A stretch of DNA of 64,000 nt from CAYRHN01 sp964424115. Lineage in GTDB: Bacteria > Chloroflexota > Anaerolineae > Anaerolineales > Anaerolineaceae. Position 1 is the stretch's first letter. Each line of letters begins with the position of its first letter. Shown piece by piece: positions 9,037 through 17,364 of the stretch. Below the pieces are notes generated by a model. That model did no database searches. It saw only the letters and a list, made by a program, of their open reading frames with translations, and was not told the DNA's origin. The translations under genes and the position numbers were made by a program. The stretch covers positions 231,403 through 295,402 of the forward strand of contig CAYRHN010000003.1 of the NCBI GenBank assembly GCA_964424115.1. Direction: 5' to 3'.

Positions 9037-10025
9037 GCCGACTCCCCGGTCATGCCGCGCCGTGTGCGCGGATCCACAAAGACGTAGATGATGTCGATCA
9101 GGAAATTTGCCAGCAGGACGCCGATGATGATAAAGAGGAAGCAGCCCTGGATGAGGAAGTAATCCTGATTTTGGATGGCTGCCAGCAGCTGGTAGCCGAT
9201 GCCGGGATAAGAGAAGACCACCTCCGTCACCAGCGCGCCCGCCACCACCGTGCCCAATTGCAGCGCCAGGCCGGTGATCTGCGGCAGGATGGCGTTGTTG
9301 AAGGCATAGTTGCGGATCAATTTCTTGGGTGCGCCCAGTGCGGTCAGGTAGCGCGAATAATCCGATTCAAGTTCGTAAATGATCATGTTGCGCATGCCGA
9401 TCGCCCAGCCGCCAAAACTGACCAGGAAGAGCGAGGCAAACGGTAGGAACCAGTGTTTGATCACATCCCAAACGAAGTTCCATGACCAGGTGGGCATCAG
9501 CGAGAAGCTGTATGCCCCGGCAATGGGAAAGATTCCCAGTATGATGCCAAAGAACCAGGCCAGCAAAATACCCAGCCACATGTAAGGGGTGGCGGTGAGG
9601 ATATAGCTGAGCGGCGAGATGGTGTTATCCAACCACTTGGAGCGGGCGGCGTACGCGCCGAACTTGTTGCCTGCCCACCAGCTCAATAATATAGAAGGTA
9701 GCAGCAAAGCCAGGTCGTAGGGGACGGCACTCCAGATGATATCCATGACAGGGGTGGGGAAGCGGTAGGAACTGATCCCCAGGTTGCCCTGGAAAAGCGA
9801 CCCCCAGAAGTTGAAATATTGCGTGGTCAGCGGCAGATCGAGACCAAAGACATGATTGTAATAGTCATACATCACCGAGGCAGCGGTGGAGTTGACCGAT
9901 GCCCGCGAAAGCATGTTGGTGATCGGGTCGCCAGGCATAAAGCGCGGGATCATCCAGTCGATGGTCACCGCCAGGAAAAAGGTGATCAGGTAAATGAGGA
10001 TCTTGCGGAAAAAATAACGTTTCAC
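9033..10025 (-). CDS. Opp/Dpp-type ABC importer permease (DppB-like)
   Basis: 330 residues with six membrane helices. I chose GTG 10025 because AAGGAG (10031-10036) lies five bases ahead and the protein then begins VKRYFFRKILIYLITFFLAV, as expected for this family; a longer in-frame start at 10091 lies inside the intercistronic hairpin. The EAA-like loop is YLTALGAPKKLIRNYAFNNA. It pairs with the DppC-like subunit. Confidence 0.92.
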   Translation of the reverse strand: MKRYFFRKILIYLITFFLAVTIDWMIPRFMPGDPITNMLSRASVNSTAASVMYDYYNHVFGLDLPLTTQYFNFWGSLFQGNLGISSYRFPTPVMDIIWSAVPYDLALLLPSILLSWWAGNKFGAYAARSKWLDNTISPLSYILTATPYMWLGILLAWFFGIILGIFPIAGAYSFSLMPTWSWNFVWDVIKHWFLPFASLFLVSFGGWAIGMRNMIIYELESDYSRYLTALGAPKKLIRNYAFNNAILPQITGLALQLGTVVAGALVTEVVFSYPGIGYQLLAAIQNQDYFLIQGCFLFIIIGVLLANFLIDIIYVFVDPRTRRGMTGESA

Positions 10026-10052
10026 GGGGACTCCTTGACCGCTGAACCTGCT

Positions 10053-10088
10053 GGTATGGGTGGCGGACGTCAGTCCGCCACCCATACC
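10053..10088 (-). other. Intercistronic hairpin between receptor and permease genes
   Basis: A perfect 16-bp inverted repeat (10053-10068 with 10073-10088, loop GTCA) between the substrate-binding protein gene and the permease genes, with no T-run after it. In ABC importer operons such hairpins usually protect the receptor mRNA or cause partial termination, giving more receptor than permease. That role is inferred here. Confidence 0.65.
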
Positions 10089-10103
10089 CAAAGTCAGTCA
10101 GAT

Positions 10104-11918
10104 TTACGGATTGACAGGTTGCAGGTTGATCAAGGTCTGCAAACCGCCCAACTGCCAGTAGCCGGACCAGGTGGTCGGCAGGGTCTGGTTGGTGGTGGAT
10201 TCGGTCGGCCAGCCCGTCCAATTGGCGGTGCTGAACTGAGCCCACAGGCCGTTGTACCAGAGCGGGATCATGGGGACGTCGGTCAGCATGATCTTCTGGA
10301 TCTTGGCGCAGGCAGCCTGCATACCGGCGATGTCAGAGGTCGGGATCTTGGCCAGGGCATCGACCAGGTCGAAGATCTCCTGGTTGTCATAGAGGCCGAA
10401 GTTGCCGGATTGCATCTGTTCGCGGATGGGGTGGTTGAAGAGCAGGTTGTAGAGCGTCCAGGGGGTGTTGCTCATGTTGGCCCAGTTGTTGAGGGTCATG
10501 TCGAAGGTGCCGCTCTGCAGCTCGGTGTTCCAGGCGCCGTAGTCGGGCGTGGCGGCCTGGATGTTGATGCCGGCAGCCTGAGCGCTGGTGGCGATGATGC
10601 TGATGGCGGCCATCCAGTCGGTCCAGCCGTTCGGGCAGGTGACTTTCAGTTCGATCTTGGAGCCATCGGGGGCTTCCACGAAGCCGTCATTGTCAACATC
10701 CTTGTAACCGGCTTCGGCCAGGAGGCTCTTGGCCTTCTCGGGGTCGTAGGTCCAACCCAGTTCGGCAACCGTGGCGGCATCGTCAAAGGTCTTGCCCAGG
10801 GTGGGCAGCAGGCCGGTGGGGCTGGCAGCTTTGACCAGGTTGGCATAGGCGGTGTTGACGATGGAGGGCGTGTCGATGGCATAGGCCAGGGCCTTGCGGA
10901 ATTTAGCATCGTTCAGGCCGGGCTTGGTGGTGTTCAGGAACAACACCGCGGTGTTGGCGGAGAGCATGTAGGGAGCTCCCTTGAAGTACGTGGAGACATA
11001 GCCCTGATCGGCCAGGGTGGCGACACCCGGGAGGAAGTTATTGCTCAGGTCCAGTTCGCCCTTCAGCACCATGCCCAGGGCAACGCTGTTGCTGGAGGTG
11101 CGGATATCGACGATGTACTTGGGGGCGGGTTTGCCGAACACGGCGATGCCCCACCAGTTCTCGTTGCGGACCCAGATATTGCGGTCTTCGGCGTTGGACA
11201 TGTACAGGTAGGCGCCTGAACCAATCGGCTTCTCATTGGCGCCGGCGGTGATGTCTTCTTCGCTCTTGGCAGACCAGATGTGCTCGGGGACGATCGGAAT
11301 ATTGTACAGATTGTTCTCGAATTCCTGGTACAGCGGATCGGTGAAGGTGAATTCCAGATGGGTGTCGTCGATCACGTTCACAGCGGTCAGGTATTTCCAC
11401 ATCGGGGAGAACCACAGCGCGGCGTACTTCTGGCCCAGCTCGAAGGTGAATTTAACATCCTTGGCGGTCAGGGGGGTGCCGTCCGACCAGGTCAGGCCGG
11501 AGCGCATGGTCACAGCGAAGGTGGTGGCATCTTTCCAGGTGCCTTCCTCGGCCAGCCAGGGGGACATGGTGGCGCTCAGCGGGTCATAGCTGAAGAGGAA
11601 TTCATACACGAAGCCGATGGTGCCGGTGGTGTTGGCCAGGCTGCCGGGCTGGAAGGGGTTCCAGGTGGAGGCGGGGCCCCAGGCGGCGCCGGAGACGTAG
11701 AGGGTCTCGTTGCGCGGGAATTCGGTGGGGGCTTCGGTGACTACCGCGGTGGGTTCCACCGTGGGGGTCGGTTCGGCCGGTTTGTCGGTCGGCTTGGGCG
11801 CGGCGGTGTTGGTCGGCTTGGCCGGCTCAGTCGTGGCGGTGGGGGCGGTGGTCTGGCAGGCCGCGAGCAGCATGCTCAGGGCAACCAGAACAGACAACAA
11901 CATGGTAAAGCGTTTCAT
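10104..11918 (-). CDS. Substrate-binding lipoprotein of Opp-type ABC importer (SBP_bac_5)
   Basis: 604 residues. A lipoprotein signal ends in LLAAC (Cys21), followed by a long Thr/Pro/Ala linker (to about residue 65) and an SBP family 5 domain (WSDGTPLTAKDVKFTFELGQ; later RKALAYAIDTPSIV). The mature protein is anchored outside the membrane and delivers ligand to the permeases. Strong AAAGGAG site before ATG 11918. An operator matching the LacI consensus of this locus lies 117 bases upstream. Family 5 receptors bind peptides, but in Thermotogae and relatives also cello- and manno-oligosaccharides; the neighbouring GH130 gene favours a sugar. Confidence 0.92.
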   Translation of the reverse strand: MKRFTMLLSVLVALSMLLAACQTTAPTATTEPAKPTNTAAPKPTDKPAEPTPTVEPTAVVTEAPTEFPRNETLYVSGAAWGPASTWNPFQPGSLANTTGTIGFVYEFLFSYDPLSATMSPWLAEEGTWKDATTFAVTMRSGLTWSDGTPLTAKDVKFTFELGQKYAALWFSPMWKYLTAVNVIDDTHLEFTFTDPLYQEFENNLYNIPIVPEHIWSAKSEEDITAGANEKPIGSGAYLYMSNAEDRNIWVRNENWWGIAVFGKPAPKYIVDIRTSSNSVALGMVLKGELDLSNNFLPGVATLADQGYVSTYFKGAPYMLSANTAVLFLNTTKPGLNDAKFRKALAYAIDTPSIVNTAYANLVKAASPTGLLPTLGKTFDDAATVAELGWTYDPEKAKSLLAEAGYKDVDNDGFVEAPDGSKIELKVTCPNGWTDWMAAISIIATSAQAAGINIQAATPDYGAWNTELQSGTFDMTLNNWANMSNTPWTLYNLLFNHPIREQMQSGNFGLYDNQEIFDLVDALAKIPTSDIAGMQAACAKIQKIMLTDVPMIPLWYNGLWAQFSTANWTGWPTESTTNQTLPTTWSGYWQLGGLQTLINLQPVNP

Positions 11919-12034
11919 CTTTTTTCTCCTTTTAGAATTTTGGAACAGATGGAAAAACAGTGAGTGACAGCAGGTTTTGAGTCAAATTTGCAGGTAGTGA
12001 CCTCCTTATGAAATATCAAGCGCAAGCGATTGAT

Positions 12035-12048
12035 TGGGAGCGCTCTCG
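12035..12048. promoter_or_regulatory. LacI-type operator O3 upstream of importer operon
   Basis: TGGGAGCGCTCTCG matches 12 of 14 positions of the perfect palindrome at 13208-13221. It lies between the end of the LacI gene and the receptor gene, where it can control the importer operon. Confidence 0.65.
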
Positions 12049-12085
12049 CAAGGAGCCAAAAAAAAGAGAAGGTCTTTCTTTTGGT

Positions 12086-13108
12086 TCATCTACGCGACGC
12101 TCCACAAGACTCGCGGATGATCAATTCGGTATCCATGATGATGTGCCGGGGTGGATTGATCCCATTCTCGATCAGATCAATCAGCAGGTCGGTGGCCTGC
12201 ATACCGAGTTGAACGACAGGTTGGCGGATCGTAGTCAACGCCACATGGACAGGATAAGAGACCGGCAGATCGTCGAAGCCCACGAAAGCGATATCCTCGG
12301 GGATTCGCAGGCCGGCCTCGGAAGCGGCGCGCATGGCGCCAACCGCCATCACATCAGAGGCGGCGAAAACGGCATCCGGATGCAGCGGCAGCAGGCGCTG
12401 CATGGCGTAATAACTTCCCGTTTCGGTGAAATCTCCCTCAATGATCAGGGATTCGTCCACCGGCATACGGCGTTCCTGGAAGGCTTTTCGGTAACCGGCC
12501 AGCCGGTCAATGCCCACCGTGCTCTCGGAGGGTCCGGCAATGGTGGCAATGCGTTGGCGTCCCAGGCGGATCAGATGGGTCACGGCATTGTAGGCGGCGT
12601 TCACGTTGTCCACATCGACATAACTGACATTGTCGCTGCGGAAGGGGCGCCCCATCACCACGATCGGGATGTGCGCGTCGATCATGTGGCCGATGATGGC
12701 CTGGTCGCCGTTGTGCCCAGACTGGACCACCACGCCGTCCAGCAGCCCAGGGGTGGCCAGGCGCGGGAAGATCTTCTTCTCGTCTTCTTTGGTCTGGACG
12801 AGGAAGAAGGTCAGGGTGTAGTTATGCTTGTTGCAGGCCTGGGCAACTCCCTTGGTGAAGTGCGAATAGTAGGGGTCGGTGAAGAGCAGGCTGACGGAGT
12901 GGGGGAGGATCAGGCCAAGGGTATAGGAGCGCTGGGATGCCAGGGCGCGCGCGGCGGCATGTGGATAATAGCCGGTCTGTTTAATGATCTCCAGGACGCG
13001 TTGGCGCACTGTGTCGCTGACATTGGGACTTTCGTTCACCACACGCGAAACAGTGGCGCGCGAGACGCCGGCTTGTTTGGCAATGTCATCAAGGGTCAGG
13101 GTAGGCAT
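12086..13108 (-). CDS. LacI-family transcriptional regulator
   Basis: 340 residues. The N-terminal helix-turn-helix is LTLDDIAKQAGVSRATVSRVVNES-like (residues 4-27), followed by the hinge helix (YYPHAAARALASQ) and a periplasmic-binding-protein-like effector domain starting YTLGLILP. It is divergent from the GH130 gene and precedes the importer operon. Copies of one palindrome occur upstream of its own gene, the GH130 gene and the importer, so it most likely represses all three in the absence of a sugar effector. Effector identity is inferred only. Confidence 0.95.
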   Translation of the reverse strand: MPTLTLDDIAKQAGVSRATVSRVVNESPNVSDTVRQRVLEIIKQTGYYPHAAARALASQRSYTLGLILPHSVSLLFTDPYYSHFTKGVAQACNKHNYTLTFFLVQTKEDEKKIFPRLATPGLLDGVVVQSGHNGDQAIIGHMIDAHIPIVVMGRPFRSDNVSYVDVDNVNAAYNAVTHLIRLGRQRIATIAGPSESTVGIDRLAGYRKAFQERRMPVDESLIIEGDFTETGSYYAMQRLLPLHPDAVFAASDVMAVGAMRAASEAGLRIPEDIAFVGFDDLPVSYPVHVALTTIRQPVVQLGMQATDLLIDLIENGINPPRHIIMDTELIIRESCGASRR

Positions 13109-13124
13109 CGGGAGGCTCGAGAAA

Positions 13125-13138
13125 TGATAGCGCTTTCA
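13125..13138. promoter_or_regulatory. LacI-type operator O2 at the lacI-like gene
   Basis: TGATAGCGCTTTCA, 12 of 14 matches to the perfect operator at 13208-13221 with the same centre. It lies 17-30 bases upstream of the regulator start codon and suggests autoregulation. Confidence 0.6.
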
Positions 13139-13199
13139 CGTAAATCGTGCGAAATATGAGTCGAAATGGGTTTTGCGGGGTTATTTTCGTGCTTTTTTA

Positions 13200-13221
13200 T
13201 GCTATAATGAGAGCGCTCTCA
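13200..13221 (+). promoter_or_regulatory. Extended -10 promoter overlapping perfect LacI-type operator O1
   Basis: TGCTATAAT (13200-13208) is immediately overlapped by the perfect 14-bp palindrome TGAGAGCGCTCTCA (13208-13221). A repressor bound here would cover the transcription start of the GH130 gene beginning at 13283. Confidence 0.8.
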
Positions 13222-13282
13222 CAAAAAAGATTATACATTCTTCTTCCACAAAAGTCAACTAGTTTGCTAAAATTGGTGAAAT

Positions 13283-14263
13283 ATGAATACTCCTTCCGTT
13301 ACAAATATCCCGAATATCCCCTGGGAGGAACGCCCATCCGGCTGTTCCGACGTCGTCTGGCGCTATTCCGCCAATCCGATCATCCCGCGCGACCTGATCC
13401 CCACCTCTAACAGCATCTTCAACAGCGCCGTGGTGCCTTTCCGCGGCACCTTTGCGGGGGTCTTCCGCTGCGATAACCGCAAACGCGAGATGAACATTCA
13501 CCGCGGTTTCAGCCAGGATGGGCTTTCCTGGCGCCTCGATCCCCAGCCGATCGAGTGGATCTACCCCGACTCTGAACTCAGCCGCTTTGAGCATCGTTAT
13601 GACCCGCGCGTGGTCTGGCTGGAAGACCGCTATTATGTGACCTGGTGCAACGGCTATCACGGCCCCACCATTGGCATCGGCTACACCTTTGACTTTGAGC
13701 AGTTCCACTTCCTGGAAAACGCTCTTTTGCCCTTCAACCGCAACGGCGTGCTTTTCCCGCGCAAGATCAACGGCAAGTACGTCATGCTCAGCCGCCCCAG
13801 CGACAACGGGCATACCCCCTTTGGGGATATCTTCCTCAGCCAGAGTCCCGATATGGTCTATTGGGGCGAACACCGCTATGTGATGGGGGTGAAAGGCGGC
13901 TGGCAAAGTACCAAGATCGGTGCCGGCCCGATCCCGATCGAAACCCCCGAGGGCTGGCTGCTCTTCTACCACGGCGTGCTGACTTCGTGCAACGGCTTTG
14001 TCTACAGCTTTGGCGCTGCCTTGCTGGACCTGGACCAGCCGTGGAAGGTGATCGCCCGCGGCGGGCCGTACCTGCTCTCGCCGCAGCGCCAGTATGAATG
14101 TGTGGGCGATGTGCCCAACGTGGCTTTCCCCTGCGCCACCCTCTACGACCAGCCCACCGGGCGCATCGCCATTTACTACGGCGGCGCCGACACGGTCACC
14201 GCCCTGGCTTTTGCCCGCTTGGATGAGGTGCTGGAATTCGTCAGGAACACTTCAGAGTTGTAG
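13283..14263 (+). CDS. GH130-family glycoside phosphorylase/hydrolase
   Basis: 326 residues, a five-bladed propeller enzyme of family GH130. Family patterns include YSANPIIPRDLIPTSNSIFN near the N-terminus, FRCDNRKREMNIHRGFSQDG, YDPRVVWLEDRYYVTWCNGY and the phosphate-site-like GPIPIETPEGWLLFYHGV. Members cleave beta-1,2- or beta-1,4-mannosidic bonds, often by phosphorolysis; cytoplasmic because no signal peptide is visible. It is under the promoter/operator at 13200-13221 and so probably processes the oligosaccharide imported by the adjacent ABC system. Exact linkage specificity cannot be read from sequence by eye. Confidence 0.9.
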   Translation: MNTPSVTNIPNIPWEERPSGCSDVVWRYSANPIIPRDLIPTSNSIFNSAVVPFRGTFAGVFRCDNRKREMNIHRGFSQDGLSWRLDPQPIEWIYPDSELSRFEHRYDPRVVWLEDRYYVTWCNGYHGPTIGIGYTFDFEQFHFLENALLPFNRNGVLFPRKINGKYVMLSRPSDNGHTPFGDIFLSQSPDMVYWGEHRYVMGVKGGWQSTKIGAGPIPIETPEGWLLFYHGVLTSCNGFVYSFGAALLDLDQPWKVIARGGPYLLSPQRQYECVGDVPNVAFPCATLYDQPTGRIAIYYGGADTVTALAFARLDEVLEFVRNTSEL

Positions 14264-14267
14264 TTCG

Positions 14268-14311
14268 ATCACAAAAAAAGACGCGGCAACGCCGCGTCTT
14301 TTTTTTGTGAT
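14268..14311. terminator. Bidirectional rho-independent terminator
   Basis: GACGCGGC (14280-14287), loop AAC, GCCGCGTC (14291-14298), flanked by an A-run on the left and a T-run on the right. It can stop transcription from both the GH130 gene and the convergent SDR gene. Confidence 0.9.
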
Positions 14312-14322
14312 GATTGATCCAA

Positions 14323-15081
14323 CTAGCCTCCGGCCACCCATCCGGCATCTGCTGAAACCACTGCGCCGTTGATGTAGCCGGCATCCTCCGAGGCCAGGAA
14401 GGCGATCACGCTGGCGATCTGTTCCGGTTCACCGGGGCGGGGGAGGGCGGTGAAGCGCGGCCCCAGGCGCGTGTAACCGAATTGTGAAGGATCGCCGCCC
14501 AGGGGAATGCCCGTGTTGATCCCACCGGGGGCCACTGCCACGCAGCGGATGCCGTCCGCGCCGTACATGAAGGCTGTGTTCTTGGTCAGGCCTACCACAC
14601 CGTGCTTGGAGGTGGTGTAGGCTGCCCCGGCTGCGCCGCCGATCAATCCGGCCGCGGAGGTAAGGTTGACGATCACGCCGCTCTTCTGTTCCATCATGAT
14701 CGGGATGACGCGCCGGCTGGTGTACATCGGTCCGTACAAATTGACGCCCAGGACGCGGTTCCACACCTCGTCGGTCACCTCGCCGACCGGCATAAAGCGG
14801 TCGACAATGCCGGCGTTGTTCACCAGCACATCCACCTTGCCAAAGGTTTCCTTGGCGGTGTCGATCAGTTTGTTACAATCTTCCACTTTGGCAACATTGC
14901 CCTGCACCCCAACCACCTGGGTGCCTTTGGCTTTCAATTCGGCAACGAGGGCATCCAGGCGCGCCTGGTCAATTTCGCCGGCAACGATCTTTGCGCCTTC
15001 AGCGGCAAATCGCAGGGTGGTGGCTTTGCCAATCCCGGAGCCGGCTCCGGTGATCACAACGACTTTATCTTGGAAACGCAT
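14323..15081 (-). CDS. SDR-family NAD(P)-dependent oxidoreductase
   Basis: 252 residues, classical short-chain dehydrogenase. The cofactor loop is TGAGSGIG (residues 11-18), the structural motif NNAG is at 88-91, and the catalytic set is Ser142, Tyr155 and Lys159 (YTTSK). The C-terminus (YINGAVVSADAGWVAGG) is family-typical. ATG 15081 follows AAGGAG by six bases. Cytoplasmic; reduces or oxidises a hydroxyl/carbonyl substrate. It is convergent with the GH130 gene, so a link to the sugar module is possible but unsupported. Confidence 0.93.
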   Translation of the reverse strand: MRFQDKVVVITGAGSGIGKATTLRFAAEGAKIVAGEIDQARLDALVAELKAKGTQVVGVQGNVAKVEDCNKLIDTAKETFGKVDVLVNNAGIVDRFMPVGEVTDEVWNRVLGVNLYGPMYTSRRVIPIMMEQKSGVIVNLTSAAGLIGGAAGAAYTTSKHGVVGLTKNTAFMYGADGIRCVAVAPGGINTGIPLGGDPSQFGYTRLGPRFTALPRPGEPEQIASVIAFLASEDAGYINGAVVSADAGWVAGG

Positions 15082-15303
15082 GGGACACTCCTTTTGGTCT
15101 AAAATACGAAACGGGTATCGGTTCGGTTTGAGAGGCAATCCCTTCGTTGAAACATGCCGAATATTTAATTATGTAATTGATATTATAGATAAAATTAGTC
15201 TTAATTGCAATAGGCAAATACTAAAAAATACCAGAGAAGCCGCAAACCTCTCGCATTCTCGTGCTATACTATAAAAATACTCGTCTGTTTCAGGAGGAAC
15301 CCT

Positions 15304-16311
15304 ATGCCTGTTTCCAATATCATGATCGATTTGATCAATGCTGTGCGGCGTATTTTTGGCGGGGGGCAGCCTGCTCCTAATCCTCCGGTAGAACCAGCCG
15401 GGCAAAAGCCCCTGCCGGTGACGCGCAAGGTGGATATGCTGGTCTTTGATCCCACCGTGCCCAGCGAAGGGCACCAGCACCTGAGCAGCATCATGAGTTG
15501 GAATGATCCGGACACCCTGGCGGATAATTTTGTGCAGGATATTCGCGACGTGTCCGACGGCTACGTCAATTACCAGATCGTGCGGCGCGTGCTGATCGAC
15601 GGTATGCCCGCCAAGCGGGACGGCTTCATTTATCAGCCGGACGAGTTCCTGCAGTGCTTACGCAACGGGTCGGGCTTCCACTCGCCCGATGAGGCGGACG
15701 TGCAGCGCATCATGAACGAGAACGGCATTCTGCCGCGGGTGCAGAACGGCGACATCGACGAGGTGTGGATGTTTGGCCCGCCCTATGCCGGTTTCTACGA
15801 GTCGCAGATGGCCGGGCCGGGCGCCTTCCGTGTCAATTCCGGCCCGCTGGGCGGTTGTGATTCCGCCGGGCGGCGTTTTGTGATCATGGGGTTCAACTTT
15901 GAACGCGGGCAGGGCGAGATGCTGGAGAGCATGGGCCACCGCAGCGAGGATACCCTCAAGTTCACCTTCCGCAACCTGGGCGGAGATGCCAACCTGTGGC
16001 AGCGCTACATCCGTTACGATAAGGTCTATCCGGGTAAGGCCGAGATGGGCAATGTCCACTTTGCGCCCAACAGCATTTCAGATTATGACTGGGGCAACCC
16101 GCGCTCGGTGCCTTCCCGCTGCGATACCTGGTATAAGTTCCCCGACCTTTCCGGCACGGCGCGCATGGTCAGCTGCACCGAGTGGGGCAATGGGGATATG
16201 CGCCTGCACCACCTGTGGTGGTTCCGCCACATGCCGCGCATCACGGGCCAGGCCAACGGCATCAGTTACAACTGGTGGGAGTATATCGTTGATCCCAACC
16301 AGGTCAAATAA
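15304..16311 (+). CDS. Conserved protein of unknown function
   Basis: 335 residues. A good AGGAGG site precedes ATG 15304, and an extended -10 (TGCTATACT, 15262-15270) lies 34 bases ahead. The N-terminus has a short amphipathic segment and a Pro-rich linker, then a globular region with conspicuous motifs (SYPTVPSEGHQHLS-like start at about residue 50, GPPYAGFYESQMAGPGAF, IMGFNFERGQGEMLESMGHR). The invariant-looking His, Glu and Trp residues hint at an enzyme or ligand-binding domain, and I recall similar segments in secreted bacterial proteins, but I cannot name a family. No convincing signal peptide. Confidence 0.7.
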   Translation: MPVSNIMIDLINAVRRIFGGGQPAPNPPVEPAGQKPLPVTRKVDMLVFDPTVPSEGHQHLSSIMSWNDPDTLADNFVQDIRDVSDGYVNYQIVRRVLIDGMPAKRDGFIYQPDEFLQCLRNGSGFHSPDEADVQRIMNENGILPRVQNGDIDEVWMFGPPYAGFYESQMAGPGAFRVNSGPLGGCDSAGRRFVIMGFNFERGQGEMLESMGHRSEDTLKFTFRNLGGDANLWQRYIRYDKVYPGKAEMGNVHFAPNSISDYDWGNPRSVPSRCDTWYKFPDLSGTARMVSCTEWGNGDMRLHHLWWFRHMPRITGQANGISYNWWEYIVDPNQVK

Positions 16312-16394
16312 CGAGGCAGCCGCAATCTCTTTTACAGGATAAAACCTGTTCCTGGCTGTTAACTGTCAGCCGTTCGCTGGTTGCTGTATGCTGA

Positions 16395-16400
16395 TATAAT
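16395..16400 (+). promoter_or_regulatory. -10 element of a leaderless transcript (EamA gene)
   Basis: TATAAT seven bases before ATG 16408, so transcription would start at or next to the start codon. Confidence 0.6.
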
Positions 16401-16407
16401 CGCCGGC

Positions 16408-17283
16408 ATGGTTTACTTATGGCTGGTCTCTTTTCTGTGGGCATTTTCCTTTGGGATCATTAAAGACACATTGACCGGGCTGGACGCCAATTTTGTTGCC
16501 CTGGCGCGCCTTGCCCTGGCCGCCCTGGTCTTTTTGCCGTTCCTGCGTTCCCTACGCGCCCGGCCGCAGGATACGCGCCTGCGCTGGCGTTTGCTGGCCA
16601 CCGGCGCGCTGCAGTTTGGGCTGATGTACGTGGCCTATATTGCTTCTTTCCGCTTCCTCAAGTCTTACGAGGTGGCTCTCTTCACCATCTTCACCCCATT
16701 GTATGTGACCCTTTTTGCGGATGCTTTGGAACGCCGTTTCCGCCTGCATTTCCTGGCGGCGGCGCTGTTGGCGGTGGCCGGAGCGCTGGTTGCCGGTTAC
16801 AAAGGCGGGGTGCGCTCCGATTTTTGGCTGGGATTCGGGTTGGTGCAGCTTTCCAACCTGGCTTTTGCCATTGGTCAGGTGGCTTACCGGTCGGTGATGC
16901 AGCGTTATGGCGAAGGCCTGGGCGACCAGGATGTCTTTGGCTGGTTATACCTGGGTGGGGTGGGGCTGGCAGGCGCGGCGGCGCTGCTCTTCACCAATTG
17001 GAGCGCCCTGGTGCTGCAACCCCAACAGGGATGGGCATTGTTGTACCTGGGCGTGATCGCTTCCGGCGCGGGCTTCTTCCTGTGGAACAAAGGCGCGCGG
17101 CAGGTCAACAGCGGCGTGTTGGCGGTCTTCAACAATCTCAAGGCCCCTTTGGCGGTGGCGGTTTCGCTGCTGGTGTTTGGCGAACAGGCCGACCCGCTGC
17201 CCCTGCTGCTGGGCGGCAGCATCCTGCTGGCGGCACTTCTCCTGGCCGGCTGGGCGCGCCCAGCGCGGATAGCAGCGGCTTGA
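16408..17283 (+). CDS. EamA/DMT-family transporter
   Basis: 291 residues in two homologous halves of five membrane helices each, as in drug/metabolite transporters of the EamA family. First half begins VYLWLVSFLWAFSFGIIKDT; the second-half motif is GVIASGAGFFLWNKGARQVNSG followed by FNNLKAPLAVAVSLLVFGE. It probably exports or imports a small metabolite across the inner membrane. ATG 16408 is chosen because a TATAAT lies seven bases upstream and no Shine-Dalgarno is present; TTG 16381 is an alternative but lies upstream of that -10. Confidence 0.88.
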   Translation: MVYLWLVSFLWAFSFGIIKDTLTGLDANFVALARLALAALVFLPFLRSLRARPQDTRLRWRLLATGALQFGLMYVAYIASFRFLKSYEVALFTIFTPLYVTLFADALERRFRLHFLAAALLAVAGALVAGYKGGVRSDFWLGFGLVQLSNLAFAIGQVAYRSVMQRYGEGLGDQDVFGWLYLGGVGLAGAAALLFTNWSALVLQPQQGWALLYLGVIASGAGFFLWNKGARQVNSGVLAVFNNLKAPLAVAVSLLVFGEQADPLPLLLGGSILLAALLLAGWARPARIAAA

Positions 17284-17364
17284 TTCTCCATTTTGGCAGG
17301 CTCTTTTTAGTTGCCCTGCTTTTTGAAATAGGATAGAATTAACTTAATTTCACACCAGGCAACC

